Positions 18,262 to 27,941 are shown, counted from the stretch's first letter. The stretch is 64,000 nt of DNA from Flavobacterium sp. (GCF_025352015.1 NZ_JANXUG010000079.1:1-64000), one strand, 5' to 3'. Translations and numbers: made by a program. Notes: generated by a model not told the origin, from the letters alone.

Positions 18262-18756
18262 ATGAGTGACCATTTAGAACAGGTATTTGTAAAACAATTA
18301 AAGGACAATCAAAACATTATTCACAAGATATGTAGGTTGTATACCAATGATGAAGATGCACATAAAGATTTGTTTCAAGAAGTTACCATTCAGCTTTGGA
18401 AAGCCTTTCCAAAATTTAGAGGCGATTCTAAATTCTCAACTTGGGCGTATCGTGTAGCCTTAAATACTGCCATAACACTTTACCGAAAAAGTACGCGAAG
18501 CATTGCTACGACAAGCTACGAAGCGCAAAAACATTTCTTACCGCAGGAAGAATATAACTTTGAAGAAGAGGAACAAATCAAGTTGATGTACCAAGCGGTG
18601 CAACAGCTAAATGATATTGAAAAAGCATTGGTTTTCTTGTATCTGGAAGACAAAAATTATACAGAAATATCAGAAACATTGGGTATTAGCGAGGTAAATG
18701 CTCGTGTTAAAATAAATAGAATAAAAGGAAAATTAAAAAAAATATTAAATCCTTAA
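18262..18756 (+). CDS. RNA polymerase sigma factor, ECF subfamily
   Basis: A 164-residue sigma factor with region 2 (QNIIHKICRLYTNDEDAHKDLFQEVTIQLWKAF), including FRGDSKFSTWAYRVALNTAI, and region 4 (DIEKALVFLYLEDKNYTEISETLGIS). It is followed after 5 bp by a four-helix membrane protein, the usual place for an anti-sigma factor. The target genes are unknown. Confidence 0.9.
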   Translation: MSDHLEQVFVKQLKDNQNIIHKICRLYTNDEDAHKDLFQEVTIQLWKAFPKFRGDSKFSTWAYRVALNTAITLYRKSTRSIATTSYEAQKHFLPQEEYNFEEEEQIKLMYQAVQQLNDIEKALVFLYLEDKNYTEISETLGISEVNARVKINRIKGKLKKILNP

Positions 18757-18761
18757 GGATT

Positions 18762-19400
18762 ATGGAAGAGTTGGATTTATTAAAAAAAGCGTGGCAAAAA
18801 GACAACCATATGTTTGACCAGGTTTCAGAAAACGAGATTTATAAAATGTTGCATACCAAATCATCCTCTATTGTAAAATGGATTTTGATTATTAGTATCA
18901 TAGAAGTCTTGTTTTGGACAGCCATGAGCGTTTGTTACAATACAGATGATTATATGAAAAAGCTGCATGCCGAAAAAATGATAATGTATTTCAAAGCCTT
19001 GAATTTTATAAACTATGCAGTGATCTTGTGGTTTATTTATAACTTTTATAAAAACTACATTAAGATTTCGACCACAGCTTCAACCAAACAATTGATGCAT
19101 GACATACTAAAAACGCGAAAAACGGTGCAATATTATGTATGGTATAATTTGACGATGATTGTATTGAGTCTTATTGCCGGATTTACTATTGCTTTTGCTT
19201 ACAACCCAAAAATGGAGTTGCTCAAAAACAAAATTGCTCAAGAAACTAACTATCATACTTTGTGTGTTACTCTGGGAATTATGCTCTTAACAATACTAGT
19301 AATTGTTTTTGTCTTTTGGTTGTTTTACCGATTGTTGTATGGCATCTTACTCCGAAAATTGAACAGAAACTACAAGGAATTGAAAAAAATAGAATTGTAA
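18762..19400 (+). CDS. four-helix membrane protein, possible anti-sigma factor
   Basis: A 212-residue protein beginning with a soluble 35-residue segment (MEELDLLKKAWQKDN) and followed by membrane helices at about 38-57, 79-95, 126-147 and 171-197. It ends in a short basic tail. It is not a recognised enzyme. Similar flavobacterial proteins downstream of ECF sigma factors have carried dubious oxygenase names, which nothing here supports. Its position makes a membrane-tethered regulator of the preceding sigma factor plausible, but it lacks a visible zinc-finger anti-sigma motif. Confidence 0.6.
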   Translation: MEELDLLKKAWQKDNHMFDQVSENEIYKMLHTKSSSIVKWILIISIIEVLFWTAMSVCYNTDDYMKKLHAEKMIMYFKALNFINYAVILWFIYNFYKNYIKISTTASTKQLMHDILKTRKTVQYYVWYNLTMIVLSLIAGFTIAFAYNPKMELLKNKIAQETNYHTLCVTLGIMLLTILVIVFVFWLFYRLLYGILLRKLNRNYKELKKIEL

Positions 19401-19486
19401 CTTGTTGATTTGATTTTAAAAATTAGTTATACGGAGAAGTTGTGCAACAATTACGGCTGCTAGCAGTTGTTGTTTTACCCCGTTAT

Positions 19487-19808
19487 TTAAAGACTTTGTC
19501 CAAAAGTTAGCAAATTATTGTCTGAATCCTGTAAAGCAAACTCTTTTTGACCCCAAGGTTTGATATCTAAATTTCCATTTGGATGAATGCTTATTTTACT
19601 ATCGAGCAATGATTGGTAAAGTTTATCAATATCGTCGGTTCTAATATAAACACCTCCATAGTTTTCTGTTGGATTAAGTTCCTTAAACGTAAAAAAATGT
19701 AATTCTATTTCGTCTTTGCCAACAATCAAATAATCATCATAATCTCCTAGCACTTTGAAAATTTAAAATGTTTGAATAATAGTTCTTTGTTATTGCTTTG
19801 TCGCGCAT
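19487..19808 (-). pseudogene. VOC-family (glyoxalase/bleomycin-resistance-like) gene with a frameshift
   Basis: The 88-codon open part reads VLGDYDDYLIVGKDEIELHFF, YGGVYIRTDDIDKLYQ and KPWGQKEFALQDSDNNLL, a typical VOC domain lacking its first 25-30 residues. The missing N-terminus is present just upstream in another frame: PMRDKAITKNYYSNILNF, entering at ATG 19808. Removing one base (the G at 19757 on the plus strand) joins the two as ...NILNF-KVLGDYDDYL. I see no upstream ATG for the usual longer start; the frame is open to about 19841. Either a real frameshift or a sequencing error. Confidence 0.75.
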
Positions 19809-20065
19809 TGGTAATTTTGGTTTAAAGCTTGTGCCTAACTTTTATATACGTATGACAAAATCACACAAAGCCATCTGTTTTTGGGCGTATATGTGTGATA
19901 AACATCACTTTTATTTAAAATCAAATACAGTAAACATCTTTTACAAATCTTCAAACGGGCTTCTTATTTGTTGTATACTTTTCGTACTAACATGCTTGTA
20001 AACGCACTGCGTCTAACACCAACCGAGGTCAGGAGAAGGTAAACGAAATGCGTTTTGGTTTTTGT

Positions 20066-22054
20066 TTAAACTCTTTCTTGTAATGCTTTAATGGTATCAC
20101 GCAGTTTGGCGGCTTGCAAAAAGTCGAGTTCTTTAGCGGCTTTTTCCATGGCTTTGCGCGCTTCTTTAATTTTCTTTTCGATTTCGGGTTTAGATAAGTA
20201 CAGGCTTTCGGGCTCGGCAGCTTTGAGGGATTGGTTTTCGTAATATTGTGTAGATACAGAATTATTGCTCAAGGCACTTCCTAAACTTTTGTTTAAAGCT
20301 GTAGGTTGCAAACCGTGGTGGGTGTTGTAAGCGGTTTGTTTTTCGCGACGGTATGTGGTGTCGTCTATGGTTTTTTGCATGCTGTTTGTAATCTTGTCGG
20401 CATACATTATGGCTTTTCCGTTTATGTTTCGTGCAGCACGACCTACTGTTTGAGTGAGCGAACGATGGCTGCGCAAAAATCCTTCTTTATCGGCATCAAG
20501 AATGGCTACTAGTGATACTTCGGGCAAATCTAACCCTTCGCGCAAGAGGTTTACGCCTATTAAAACATCAAAGAAACCCTTGCGCAAATCTTGCATAATT
20601 TCTACACGTTCTAACGTATCTACATCAGAATGAATGTATCTACAACGAATGGAAACTTTGGTCAAATATTTGGTGAGTTCTTCTGCCATTCTCTTGGTTA
20701 AAGTAGTGACCAAAACGCGTTCGTCGGCTTCGCAACGCAGCTGTATTTCTTCTATTAAATCGTCTATTTGGTTCAAACTAGGGCGCACTTCTATTATTGG
20801 GTCTAATAATCCTGTAGGACGAATGACTTGTTCTACATAAATTCCTTCGCTTTTTTGCAATTCATAATCGGCTGGTGTCGCCGATACATAGATTACTTGG
20901 TTTTGCAAGCTTTCAAATTCTTCAAATTTCAACGGACGATTGTCCATGGCAGCGGGCAGTCTAAAACCATATTCTACCAAGTTTTCTTTACGGCTGCGAT
21001 CACCACCATACATGGCATGCACCTGCGAGATGGTAACATGGCTTTCGTCAACGACCATCAAAAAATCCTTGGGAAAATAATCCAATAAACAAAAAGGGCG
21101 CGTTCCCGGCAATCGCCTGTCAAGGTAACGCGAGTAATTTTCTATGCCAGAGCAATAGCCCAATTCGCGTATCATTTCTAAATCAAAATTGGTGCGTTCC
21201 TCCAAGCGCTTTGCTTCAAGATGTTTACCAATTTCCTTAAAATAATCGACTTGTTTGACCAAATCTTGTTGAATTTCCCAAATGGCGGCTTGCAATACAT
21301 CGGGCGAAGTCACAAACATATTAGCGGGATAAATATTTAATTGTTCGTAACGTTCTAAAACCTTTGAACTTCGAGCATCAAAGGCTTCAATTTCTTCAAT
21401 TTCATCACCAAAAAAATGAACTCGGTACGGCTCATCGGCATAACTTGGGAAAATGTCTAACGTATCGCCTTTGATTCTAAAAGTGCCGGGCGTAAAATCG
21501 GCTTCGGTTCTTGAATATAAACTTTGCACTAATTGGTGTAACAATTTGGTGCGTGAAATAATTTGATTTTTGGCAATGGATACCACATTTTTTTGAAATT
21601 CTACAGGGTTTCCAATACCGTAAATACAAGAAACCGATGAAATTACAATAATGTCGCGCCGACCCGAAAGTAAAGCCGAGCTGGTGCTCAAACGAAGTTT
21701 TTCGAGTTCTTCATTGATGGATAAATCTTTCTCAATGTAAGTTCCTGTAACAGGAATAAACGCTTCGGGCTGGTAATAATCGTAATAGGAAACAAAATAC
21801 TGAACCGAATTATTTGGAAAAAACTGTTTGAATTCAGAGTATAATTGCGCCGCCAAGGTTTTGTTATGTGCTAATACCAGAGTAGGTTTATTAACATTTT
21901 GAACCACATTGGCAACAGTAAATGTTTTCCCCGAACCGGTTACCCCGAGCAACGTTTGATATTTTTCGCCATTGATGATTCCGTTTGAGAGTTTTTCAAT
22001 GGCTTGCGGCTGATCGCCGGTAGGAATATAATCGGATACGACTTGGAATTTCAT
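20066..22054 (-). CDS. uvrB: excinuclease ABC subunit B
   Basis: The damage-verifying helicase-like subunit of nucleotide excision repair, 662 residues. Walker A is GVTGSGKT near residue 39, followed by ANVVQNVNKPTLVLAHNKTLAAQLY. The beta-hairpin region VSYYDYYQPEAFIP is intact, as are DESHVTISQVHAMYGGD (DEAD-like box) and helicase motif VI QTVGRAARN. The C-terminal UVR domain (about 622-658, LSKPEIEKKIKEARKAMEKAAKELDF) contacts UvrA/UvrC. It is complete and stands alone. Confidence 0.98.
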   Translation of the reverse strand: MKFQVVSDYIPTGDQPQAIEKLSNGIINGEKYQTLLGVTGSGKTFTVANVVQNVNKPTLVLAHNKTLAAQLYSEFKQFFPNNSVQYFVSYYDYYQPEAFIPVTGTYIEKDLSINEELEKLRLSTSSALLSGRRDIIVISSVSCIYGIGNPVEFQKNVVSIAKNQIISRTKLLHQLVQSLYSRTEADFTPGTFRIKGDTLDIFPSYADEPYRVHFFGDEIEEIEAFDARSSKVLERYEQLNIYPANMFVTSPDVLQAAIWEIQQDLVKQVDYFKEIGKHLEAKRLEERTNFDLEMIRELGYCSGIENYSRYLDRRLPGTRPFCLLDYFPKDFLMVVDESHVTISQVHAMYGGDRSRKENLVEYGFRLPAAMDNRPLKFEEFESLQNQVIYVSATPADYELQKSEGIYVEQVIRPTGLLDPIIEVRPSLNQIDDLIEEIQLRCEADERVLVTTLTKRMAEELTKYLTKVSIRCRYIHSDVDTLERVEIMQDLRKGFFDVLIGVNLLREGLDLPEVSLVAILDADKEGFLRSHRSLTQTVGRAARNINGKAIMYADKITNSMQKTIDDTTYRREKQTAYNTHHGLQPTALNKSLGSALSNNSVSTQYYENQSLKAAEPESLYLSKPEIEKKIKEARKAMEKAAKELDFLQAAKLRDTIKALQERV

Positions 22055-22160
22055 TTTTATTTTGGGGCAAGAAAAAGTATCATTGGTAAAAAAGAAACTT
22101 TATTAATTTTAAGGGTATTCCTGTTCTAAAAATTTTACACAAATTTAATAAAAATGCCTA

Positions 22161-23117
22161 TCATTCTGTGTTAAACTTCCAGTCTTTCTGTTGGGTTTCG
22201 CTTAAAAAAGTCCAAGCCACTACCCTACTTATTTTTTGTCCTTGTGCCATATCAATAATTTTTATAGTTACAGCGCCTACTTTGTTTAGCAGTTTGTAAA
22301 TTGTTTTTAAATTATCTTTTTTAGATACCAATGTCGTGAACCACAAACATTGCAGGGGGTATTTGACACTTTCATAAATCATTTGGGTAATAAATCCCAT
22401 TTCGCCGCCCTTACACCATAATTCGTTATTTTGACCGCCAAAGTTTAAGACCGGTTTTGTTATTTTGCTGTTCTCTAAAGCATTGATTTTGCGCAGCGCA
22501 CTTTTCGCAGCCTCTTCGGGCGAATTATGAAATGGCGGATTGCAAATGGTAAAAGCAAATCTATCTTCGGGCAGCATAATATTTTTGAAAATATATCTTG
22601 GTTCAGTTTGCAATTGTAAACTTATTGCCTCCATCAATTTTGGATTGTCAGCGATAATTTTTTTGCAATTTTGAAGCGCATTTTCATCGGTATCGGTTCC
22701 CACAAAACTCCAACCATAGCTTACATTTCCTATGATGGGATAAATACAATTGGCACCAATGCCAATATCTAAACCTAAAATAGTTTCGCCTTGCGGAACT
22801 GTTCCGTTGTTGGAATTGGCTAATAAATCAGCGATATAATGAATGTAATCTGCTCTTCCGGGAATTGATGGGCAAAGATAATTGGCCGGAATATCCCAGT
22901 TATGAATTTCGTAAGTTGCAATGAGCAATGCTTTGTTGAGTGCTTTTACGGCATCAGGATTGCTAAAATCTATAGTTTCTAGTTGATGCTCATTGAGTGA
23001 TATGAACTGCTGCAACTCTTGACAAACGTTGATTAAAGCTGCGAAATCATAACGAAACCGATGCAGATTTTTGGGATGTAAATCGGTTTTTTCAGTAGTT
23101 GTATTTATTTTTTTCAA
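22161..23117 (-). CDS. rlmF: 23S rRNA (adenine(1618)-N6)-methyltransferase
   Basis: A SAM-dependent methyltransferase that methylates A1618 of 23S rRNA, 318 residues. The N-terminal KKINTTTEKTDLHPKNLHRFRYDF matches the family start. The SAM site is ILGLDIGIGANCIYPIIG and the catalytic motif IV is NPPFHNS. A C-terminal WFTTLVSKKDNL strand completes the domain. Only 13 bp separate it from the thiamine pyrophosphokinase gene upstream on the same strand. Confidence 0.94.
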   Translation of the reverse strand: MKKINTTTEKTDLHPKNLHRFRYDFAALINVCQELQQFISLNEHQLETIDFSNPDAVKALNKALLIATYEIHNWDIPANYLCPSIPGRADYIHYIADLLANSNNGTVPQGETILGLDIGIGANCIYPIIGNVSYGWSFVGTDTDENALQNCKKIIADNPKLMEAISLQLQTEPRYIFKNIMLPEDRFAFTICNPPFHNSPEEAAKSALRKINALENSKITKPVLNFGGQNNELWCKGGEMGFITQMIYESVKYPLQCLWFTTLVSKKDNLKTIYKLLNKVGAVTIKIIDMAQGQKISRVVAWTFLSETQQKDWKFNTE

Positions 23118-23130
23118 GTTGTTTTTTGGT

Positions 23131-23793
23131 TTAATCCCAGCATTCCATTAATAATAAATCGCCGTTTTTGTGGGTTATAGAAACAATGCCATCTTGGATG
23201 GTTTGATTGCTACTTCCGGTTCGATAACCTATAGTTAAATCTTCATTATGCAAGGTATAAAAAAGATTTTCGGTAGTGATGCCCCTAACTTTTCCAATAG
23301 GAATTAAGGAAAGAATTGTATTGGCGGTGTACCATTTTTCGAATTTAGTTGGCAACAAATACACTTTGGAATGGTCATCAAGAATTACAATTTTTAGCAG
23401 GTTTCTGTATGCCACAATATTCGTTAAATTGGTAATTGTATGATCGGCGCGTCTTCCGGTTGCCCAAATGACATTAACAGCTTTATGTTTTTTTTCTATA
23501 AGGTAATCAAAAGCTTTTTCTAAATCGGTTTTGTCTTGATTGGGTGTGTGAACAATCTCGATAGGATATTGTTTTTCTTTGTAATAATTGACATCAAAAC
23601 CTCTGTCAAAATCACCTAACAGCACATCTATTTTAATGCCTAATTCAAAAACCCGTTCTACAGCCGAATCTAAAACAATGATTAATGGCGACCATTCGAG
23701 TAATTGTTCCAATAATTCCTGACTGCATGCTTCACCATTGGCAATAATCAAAGCTGGTTCTTGGTCGTCGCGAACAATATGGTGGGAAGACAT
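23131..23793 (-). CDS. thiamine pyrophosphokinase
   Basis: Transfers pyrophosphate from ATP to thiamine to make thiamine diphosphate, 220 residues. Family landmarks are the N-terminal IIANGE, the LDSAVERVFELGIKIDVLLGDFD motif, QDKTDLEKAFDYL, and WATGRRADHTITNLTNI with the conserved G.R.DH.. element. The C-terminal beta domain carries TTENLFYTL and the SNQTIQDGIVSITHKNGDLLLM end. It probably forms an operon with rlmF. I see no thiamine riboswitch in the 86 bp upstream. Confidence 0.92.
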   Translation of the reverse strand: MSSHHIVRDDQEPALIIANGEACSQELLEQLLEWSPLIIVLDSAVERVFELGIKIDVLLGDFDRGFDVNYYKEKQYPIEIVHTPNQDKTDLEKAFDYLIEKKHKAVNVIWATGRRADHTITNLTNIVAYRNLLKIVILDDHSKVYLLPTKFEKWYTANTILSLIPIGKVRGITTENLFYTLHNEDLTIGYRTGSSNQTIQDGIVSITHKNGDLLLMECWD

Positions 23794-23879
23794 TCTTAAG
23801 TACGATTTATGATATACGAGTTATAATTTGTAAATATAAATAAATTCTAGTTCATACCTTGAACGTCGTAAATCGTAAT

Positions 23880-24701
23880 TTACTGAATTATATAATTCCT
23901 AAAATCGGTTTCGGAAACACTAAAGTAACCCAAAGCATAATTACTAGGATTGATCTGGTTGATAATGTTTCCGCGAACAGTAGCGGGAGGCGTTGAAAAC
24001 GGACCATTGCTTCCTCCTGAAATCAAAATCAATTTGCTCATATAGTCAAAATACCGTTTGGAAACACCATAAATGGTAATGTCTAGATTATCCCCCGTTT
24101 TAATATCTCCGTTGGTATAATATCCAAAAAATTGATTGCCTTGATAAAATTCATCTTCAGAAACTTGAAAAGAAGGTACAACATTAGTACTAGATTTGTA
24201 TTTGAACAGATAATAATTAGCAATATTTGCTGGATCAGTATAGTAGGTTTTGATTTCGACATCTGTACCGCTAAATCCACCTGCATTATTTTGTGTTATC
24301 GTATTTATTGGAGATACGCTTTTAAGAGTTTCAGTTCCTGTATAAGTCTCGCCGTTTAAAACAAGATTCATTACATAAGTTTGATTTATTTCTGGAATAA
24401 AATTATGACATAAATACACTCCCGAATTGGGCACTTCTTCGGTAAAGTTAAAAGCGACATTACTACTATTGGTTACCGTAATTAACGCTCCAGAAACTGT
24501 TGGAATGGTCGTGTCATAAAATCCTGTTGTAGTGGATAATTTTATTTTTTGTTCGTTGCCCAACGTTCCTTTTTGCCATTGTAAAGAACCATTAACCACC
24601 AATCTTGGTGCAGCAGTATTTAGATCTACTTTGATAACATCCTCACAACTGATCATTAGTATAGCTATGATAAAGGCAAATACATAATTGAATTTTTTCA
24701 T
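23880..24701 (-). CDS. DUF4249 outer-membrane lipoprotein
   Basis: A 273-residue lipoprotein: the signal peptide ends in MISC (Cys19), then a Bacteroidota DUF4249 domain (CEDVIKVDLNTAAPRLVVNGSL near the start, then YLCHNFIPEINQTYVMNL). It follows the TonB-dependent receptor gene by 4 bp. DUF4249 proteins commonly pair with carboxypeptidase-regulatory-like TonB receptors, where they may act as surface-exposed partners; the ligand is unknown. Confidence 0.88.
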   Translation of the reverse strand: MKKFNYVFAFIIAILMISCEDVIKVDLNTAAPRLVVNGSLQWQKGTLGNEQKIKLSTTTGFYDTTIPTVSGALITVTNSSNVAFNFTEEVPNSGVYLCHNFIPEINQTYVMNLVLNGETYTGTETLKSVSPINTITQNNAGGFSGTDVEIKTYYTDPANIANYYLFKYKSSTNVVPSFQVSEDEFYQGNQFFGYYTNGDIKTGDNLDITIYGVSKRYFDYMSKLILISGGSNGPFSTPPATVRGNIINQINPSNYALGYFSVSETDFRNYIIQ

Positions 24702-24705
24702 AGTA

Positions 24706-27072
24706 TTAAAATTTAAAATTATAACTTATACCCGGCACTATCCCAAAAATTGACAAACGAATCGCTTCGTTCATACCTTTCGTTTCATTTTGTCTGAAGC
24801 GAATAGAGGCAGTATTTTTTCGTCCGTAAACGTTATAGATGCTGAAAACCCATTCGCTTTGCCAACCTTTTTTCTTATTGGGTTTTGGCACATACGTTGC
24901 TGAAAAGTCTAAATGGTGGTACGCCGGAAGTCGGTTACCGTTTCTGGAACCATAACTGGGAATGGTAATCTCTTGATATTGATATTGTCCGTCGGGATAT
25001 GTGACAGGTTGACCTGATTGTAAAGCAAAATTGGCTCCAAAAGTCCATTTAGGATTGAAAGTATACGAACCGGTAATCGACAAATTATGTAACTTGTCAT
25101 AACCAGTATGGTACCAGTTGCCATTATTTATTCCGATTTCATTGGCATTTCTCCCGGGAGTACGTTGTTCTGATTTTGATAACGTATAGGAAATCCAACC
25201 AGTAAGCTTACCAGTATTTTTTCGCAATAAAACTTCCAATCCGTAGGCTCTCATTTCGCCGTTCAGAATAGCTTGTTCTATAGCTTCATTAGCAATTAAA
25301 TTTGCACCATCAATATAGTCAATTCTATTTTTTATTTTTTTGTAAAAAGTTTCTACTTCCAATGAATATTTATCGTCTTTAAAATTTCGGAAATAACCCA
25401 AGGCTACTTGATCAAGAATTTGAGGTTTTATATAGTTATCACTTGGTGTCCATACATCTAAAGGTGTAGGTGACGCTGTATTGGAGATTAATTGCAAATA
25501 CTGAATCATCCTGTTATAACTAGCTTTTACAGATTCGTTAGTATTTAATTGATACGAAGCCGCAAAACGCGGTTCAAAATTATCAAAGCTTTTTATCACT
25601 TTATTGTGGTCGTAATAATTACTGCCAATGGGCGTTGCTTTTTCATAAATCTGCAGTTCTTGATTGAAAATAACGGGCTGATTGTTGGCATAAAGATTCA
25701 CTGTGGAACTTCCTAAACGATAAAACATACTATAACGCAAGCCATAAGAAAGTGACAAATCGTTATTTATTTTTTGTTCAACATCAAAATAAATAGAAGG
25801 TTCAAAGGCATATTTTTTTTCGAGCTGTCTATAATTAATTCCCGATGTAGTATTTGAAGGTTCAATAGTTCCCGGATTAAAAGCGTAATAATTAGTGTTT
25901 ACACCATAATTCAGTTTGATTTTATCTGCAACATAATGTTTGAAATCGTATTTTATATTGTAATTTTTAATGCCTGAATTCCATAAGAATCCTAATAAAT
26001 TTAAATCCAAACCATAATAATAATCAGAATAAATTAAGGAAAGATTCGAGAATAATTTATCAGAAAACAAATGATTCCATCTCAAGTTCAAAGTAGCATT
26101 TCCATAAGTATTTACAAAACTATTACTTAAACTGAAAACATCGCGACCAAAATATCCCGACAGGAATAAATTATTATTTTGATTGAGTTTGTAGTTTATT
26201 TTGGTATTCAAATCATAGAAATACGCCGAATTTTTGTTGTTTGTTAATTTTAAAAACAAATGGGCATACGAAGCTCTTCCTGCAAAAATAAACGAACCTT
26301 TATTTTTTACAAGCGGTCCTTCAGCAAGAATTCGACTTGAGATTATGCCTACACCACCATTCATACTGAATTTATTGCTGTTGCCATCTTTTTGATAAAT
26401 ATCTAAAACAGAGGAAACTCTTCCGCCAAAACGTGCAGGAATACCCCCTTTATATAATTTCAAATCCTTAATCGCATCAGGATTGAAGACAGAAAATAAA
26501 CCAAACAAGTGTGACGAATTAAAAATTGTAGCTTCATCAAGCAAAATTAAGTTTTGATCTGCACCACCACCTCGAACATTAAATCCTGACTGACCTTCAC
26601 CCGCATTAGTAACTCCTGGAAGTGTCAACAATGCTTTGATTATATCGACTTCACCCAAAACCACAGGTATTTTTTTGATAGTTCCAATAGAAAGTTTATT
26701 GACGCTCATTTCAGGTCTTCTAATATTGGTAGCTGTTTTTTCGGTAATGATTACTTCATCTAATTGCTGACCAGTTTCAGTAAGAGCAAAGTTTTTCTTG
26801 ATGTTTTGTGTAAGCACAATGGTTTCTGTGACTGATTGATAGCCGAGATAGCTAATTTGAATTTTATACTCACTTTTGGGCAGGGTAATTGAATAAAAAC
26901 CATATTCATTAGTGATGATTCCAACTTTATATTCAGTACAAAAAACATTCACGCCAATTAAGGTTTCGTTTGTTTTTGAATCAGAAATAGTTCCGCTTAA
27001 CGTAAATTTTTCTTGAGAAAATACCAGCGTTGTTGTTAAAAACAATAACATTAGCAATACTTTTTGTTGCAT
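24706..27072 (-). CDS. TonB-dependent outer-membrane receptor with carboxypeptidase-regulatory-like domain
   Basis: A 788-residue receptor. After the signal peptide (MLLFLTTTLVFSQ) comes a CarboxypepD_reg-like domain (about 23-100, LSGTISDSKTNETLIGVNV). The plug follows (GVTNAGEGQSGFNVRGGGADQNLILLDEATI), then a 22-strand-type beta-barrel ending in Phe (SYNFKF). The start ATG 27072 is chosen over a site 25 codons upstream because it begins the signal peptide. It is co-transcribed with the DUF4249 lipoprotein. The ligand could not be inferred. Confidence 0.92.
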   Translation of the reverse strand: MQQKVLLMLLFLTTTLVFSQEKFTLSGTISDSKTNETLIGVNVFCTEYKVGIITNEYGFYSITLPKSEYKIQISYLGYQSVTETIVLTQNIKKNFALTETGQQLDEVIITEKTATNIRRPEMSVNKLSIGTIKKIPVVLGEVDIIKALLTLPGVTNAGEGQSGFNVRGGGADQNLILLDEATIFNSSHLFGLFSVFNPDAIKDLKLYKGGIPARFGGRVSSVLDIYQKDGNSNKFSMNGGVGIISSRILAEGPLVKNKGSFIFAGRASYAHLFLKLTNNKNSAYFYDLNTKINYKLNQNNNLFLSGYFGRDVFSLSNSFVNTYGNATLNLRWNHLFSDKLFSNLSLIYSDYYYGLDLNLLGFLWNSGIKNYNIKYDFKHYVADKIKLNYGVNTNYYAFNPGTIEPSNTTSGINYRQLEKKYAFEPSIYFDVEQKINNDLSLSYGLRYSMFYRLGSSTVNLYANNQPVIFNQELQIYEKATPIGSNYYDHNKVIKSFDNFEPRFAASYQLNTNESVKASYNRMIQYLQLISNTASPTPLDVWTPSDNYIKPQILDQVALGYFRNFKDDKYSLEVETFYKKIKNRIDYIDGANLIANEAIEQAILNGEMRAYGLEVLLRKNTGKLTGWISYTLSKSEQRTPGRNANEIGINNGNWYHTGYDKLHNLSITGSYTFNPKWTFGANFALQSGQPVTYPDGQYQYQEITIPSYGSRNGNRLPAYHHLDFSATYVPKPNKKKGWQSEWVFSIYNVYGRKNTASIRFRQNETKGMNEAIRLSIFGIVPGISYNFKF

Positions 27073-27209
27073 ATAGTTGATGATTCTGTTAAAATTATTC
27101 TTTTGACGTTTAAAGATACTATATGTTACCAATCTTATGTTAATCAATGGTTAATTCTGGACACTATTTGAAAAGAAATTGAATACTTTTACCACTTAAT
27201 CCAAAGTTT

Positions 27210-27890
27210 ATGAAAGCAACTTTTGCTTTTTTATTTTTAATATTATTTCTATGCAAAGGGTTTGCGCAGTTTGAAACTCCAAAACGTACCCTCAACATTG
27301 CGCCTATTTCAAACCCAAAAGGAACTATAGCTCCAATGAGTTCTAAAGTTATAAATTATCCGAGTATTTTTGATAAAAAGGATAAGGTATTGTCTTCTGT
27401 TTCGTTACTCAAAAAAAAACCTGAAGAAGCAAAAAGTGTTTTTGAAAAAGAACAATTTGCAAGTCCCGCAAAAGAATATACGGATAAAATGAATAATAAG
27501 ATGAAAATGGAAGGAATGACAAGAGAAAATGTTGACAGCGATTTATATCTTGGAGAGTTCAAAATTTTTACCGAAAAATTAATTATTGCCTGTAGAGACA
27601 ACTCTGCTGTAGATGGTGATAATGTTTGTATTTGGATCAATAACGAACGAGTAGTTCCTTACATAGGTTTATTGGGTGGATTCAAAAATTATGAATTCAA
27701 ATTAAAAAAAGGGTTGAATTCCATTCAAATAGAAGCCCTAAATGTTGGCGAAGTATTTCCAAATACGGGTCAGTTTCTTTTCATTGATGGAAATGAAAAA
27801 ATTATTACCAATCAAAATTGGGATTTGAATACAGGATATAAAGCCATTGTTAAAATAAACAGGATTGATGGACTAGAAGAAAAAAAATAA
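27210..27890 (+). CDS. secreted protein of unknown function
   Basis: A 226-residue protein with a cleavable signal peptide (MKATFAFLFLILFLCKGFAQ). A low-complexity Lys/Pro-rich region about 20-100 is followed by a C-terminal beta-rich part (about 110-226: LGEFKIFTEKLIIACRDNSAVDGD, then GGFKNYEFKLKKGLNSIQIEALN). I do not recognise a domain. The C-terminal part looks like a compact beta-sandwich, but that is only an impression. It is convergent with icd, with a shared terminator between. Confidence 0.6.
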   Translation: MKATFAFLFLILFLCKGFAQFETPKRTLNIAPISNPKGTIAPMSSKVINYPSIFDKKDKVLSSVSLLKKKPEEAKSVFEKEQFASPAKEYTDKMNNKMKMEGMTRENVDSDLYLGEFKIFTEKLIIACRDNSAVDGDNVCIWINNERVVPYIGLLGGFKNYEFKLKKGLNSIQIEALNVGEVFPNTGQFLFIDGNEKIITNQNWDLNTGYKAIVKINRIDGLEEKK

Positions 27891-27892
27891 AA

Positions 27893-27919
27893 AAAATCGA
27901 CCAATTTTTGGTCGATTTT
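27893..27919. terminator. bidirectional terminator between the secreted protein gene and icd
   Basis: An 11-bp perfect stem AAAATCGACCA/TGGTCGATTTT with a 5-nt loop. A-runs precede and T-runs follow, so it can act in both directions. It overlaps the space between the convergent stops. Confidence 0.85.
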
Positions 27920-27941
27920 CTATATAGTATTCCGCAATAAC

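Noticed and set aside
19798..20001. 67-codon plus-strand frame between the VOC gene and uvrB
   Set aside because: It overlaps the restored VOC N-terminus on the other strand and has unlikely composition (rich in Cys, Phe, His).
19425..20060. Integron-cassette attC site around the VOC gene (GTCTAAC and GTTATAC motifs)
   Set aside because: GTTATAC does not fit GTTRRRY and no properly spaced, paired L and R boxes were found.
23794..23879. TPP riboswitch before the thiamine pyrophosphokinase gene
   Set aside because: The upstream region on the minus strand is too short and shows no CUGAGA-type core.
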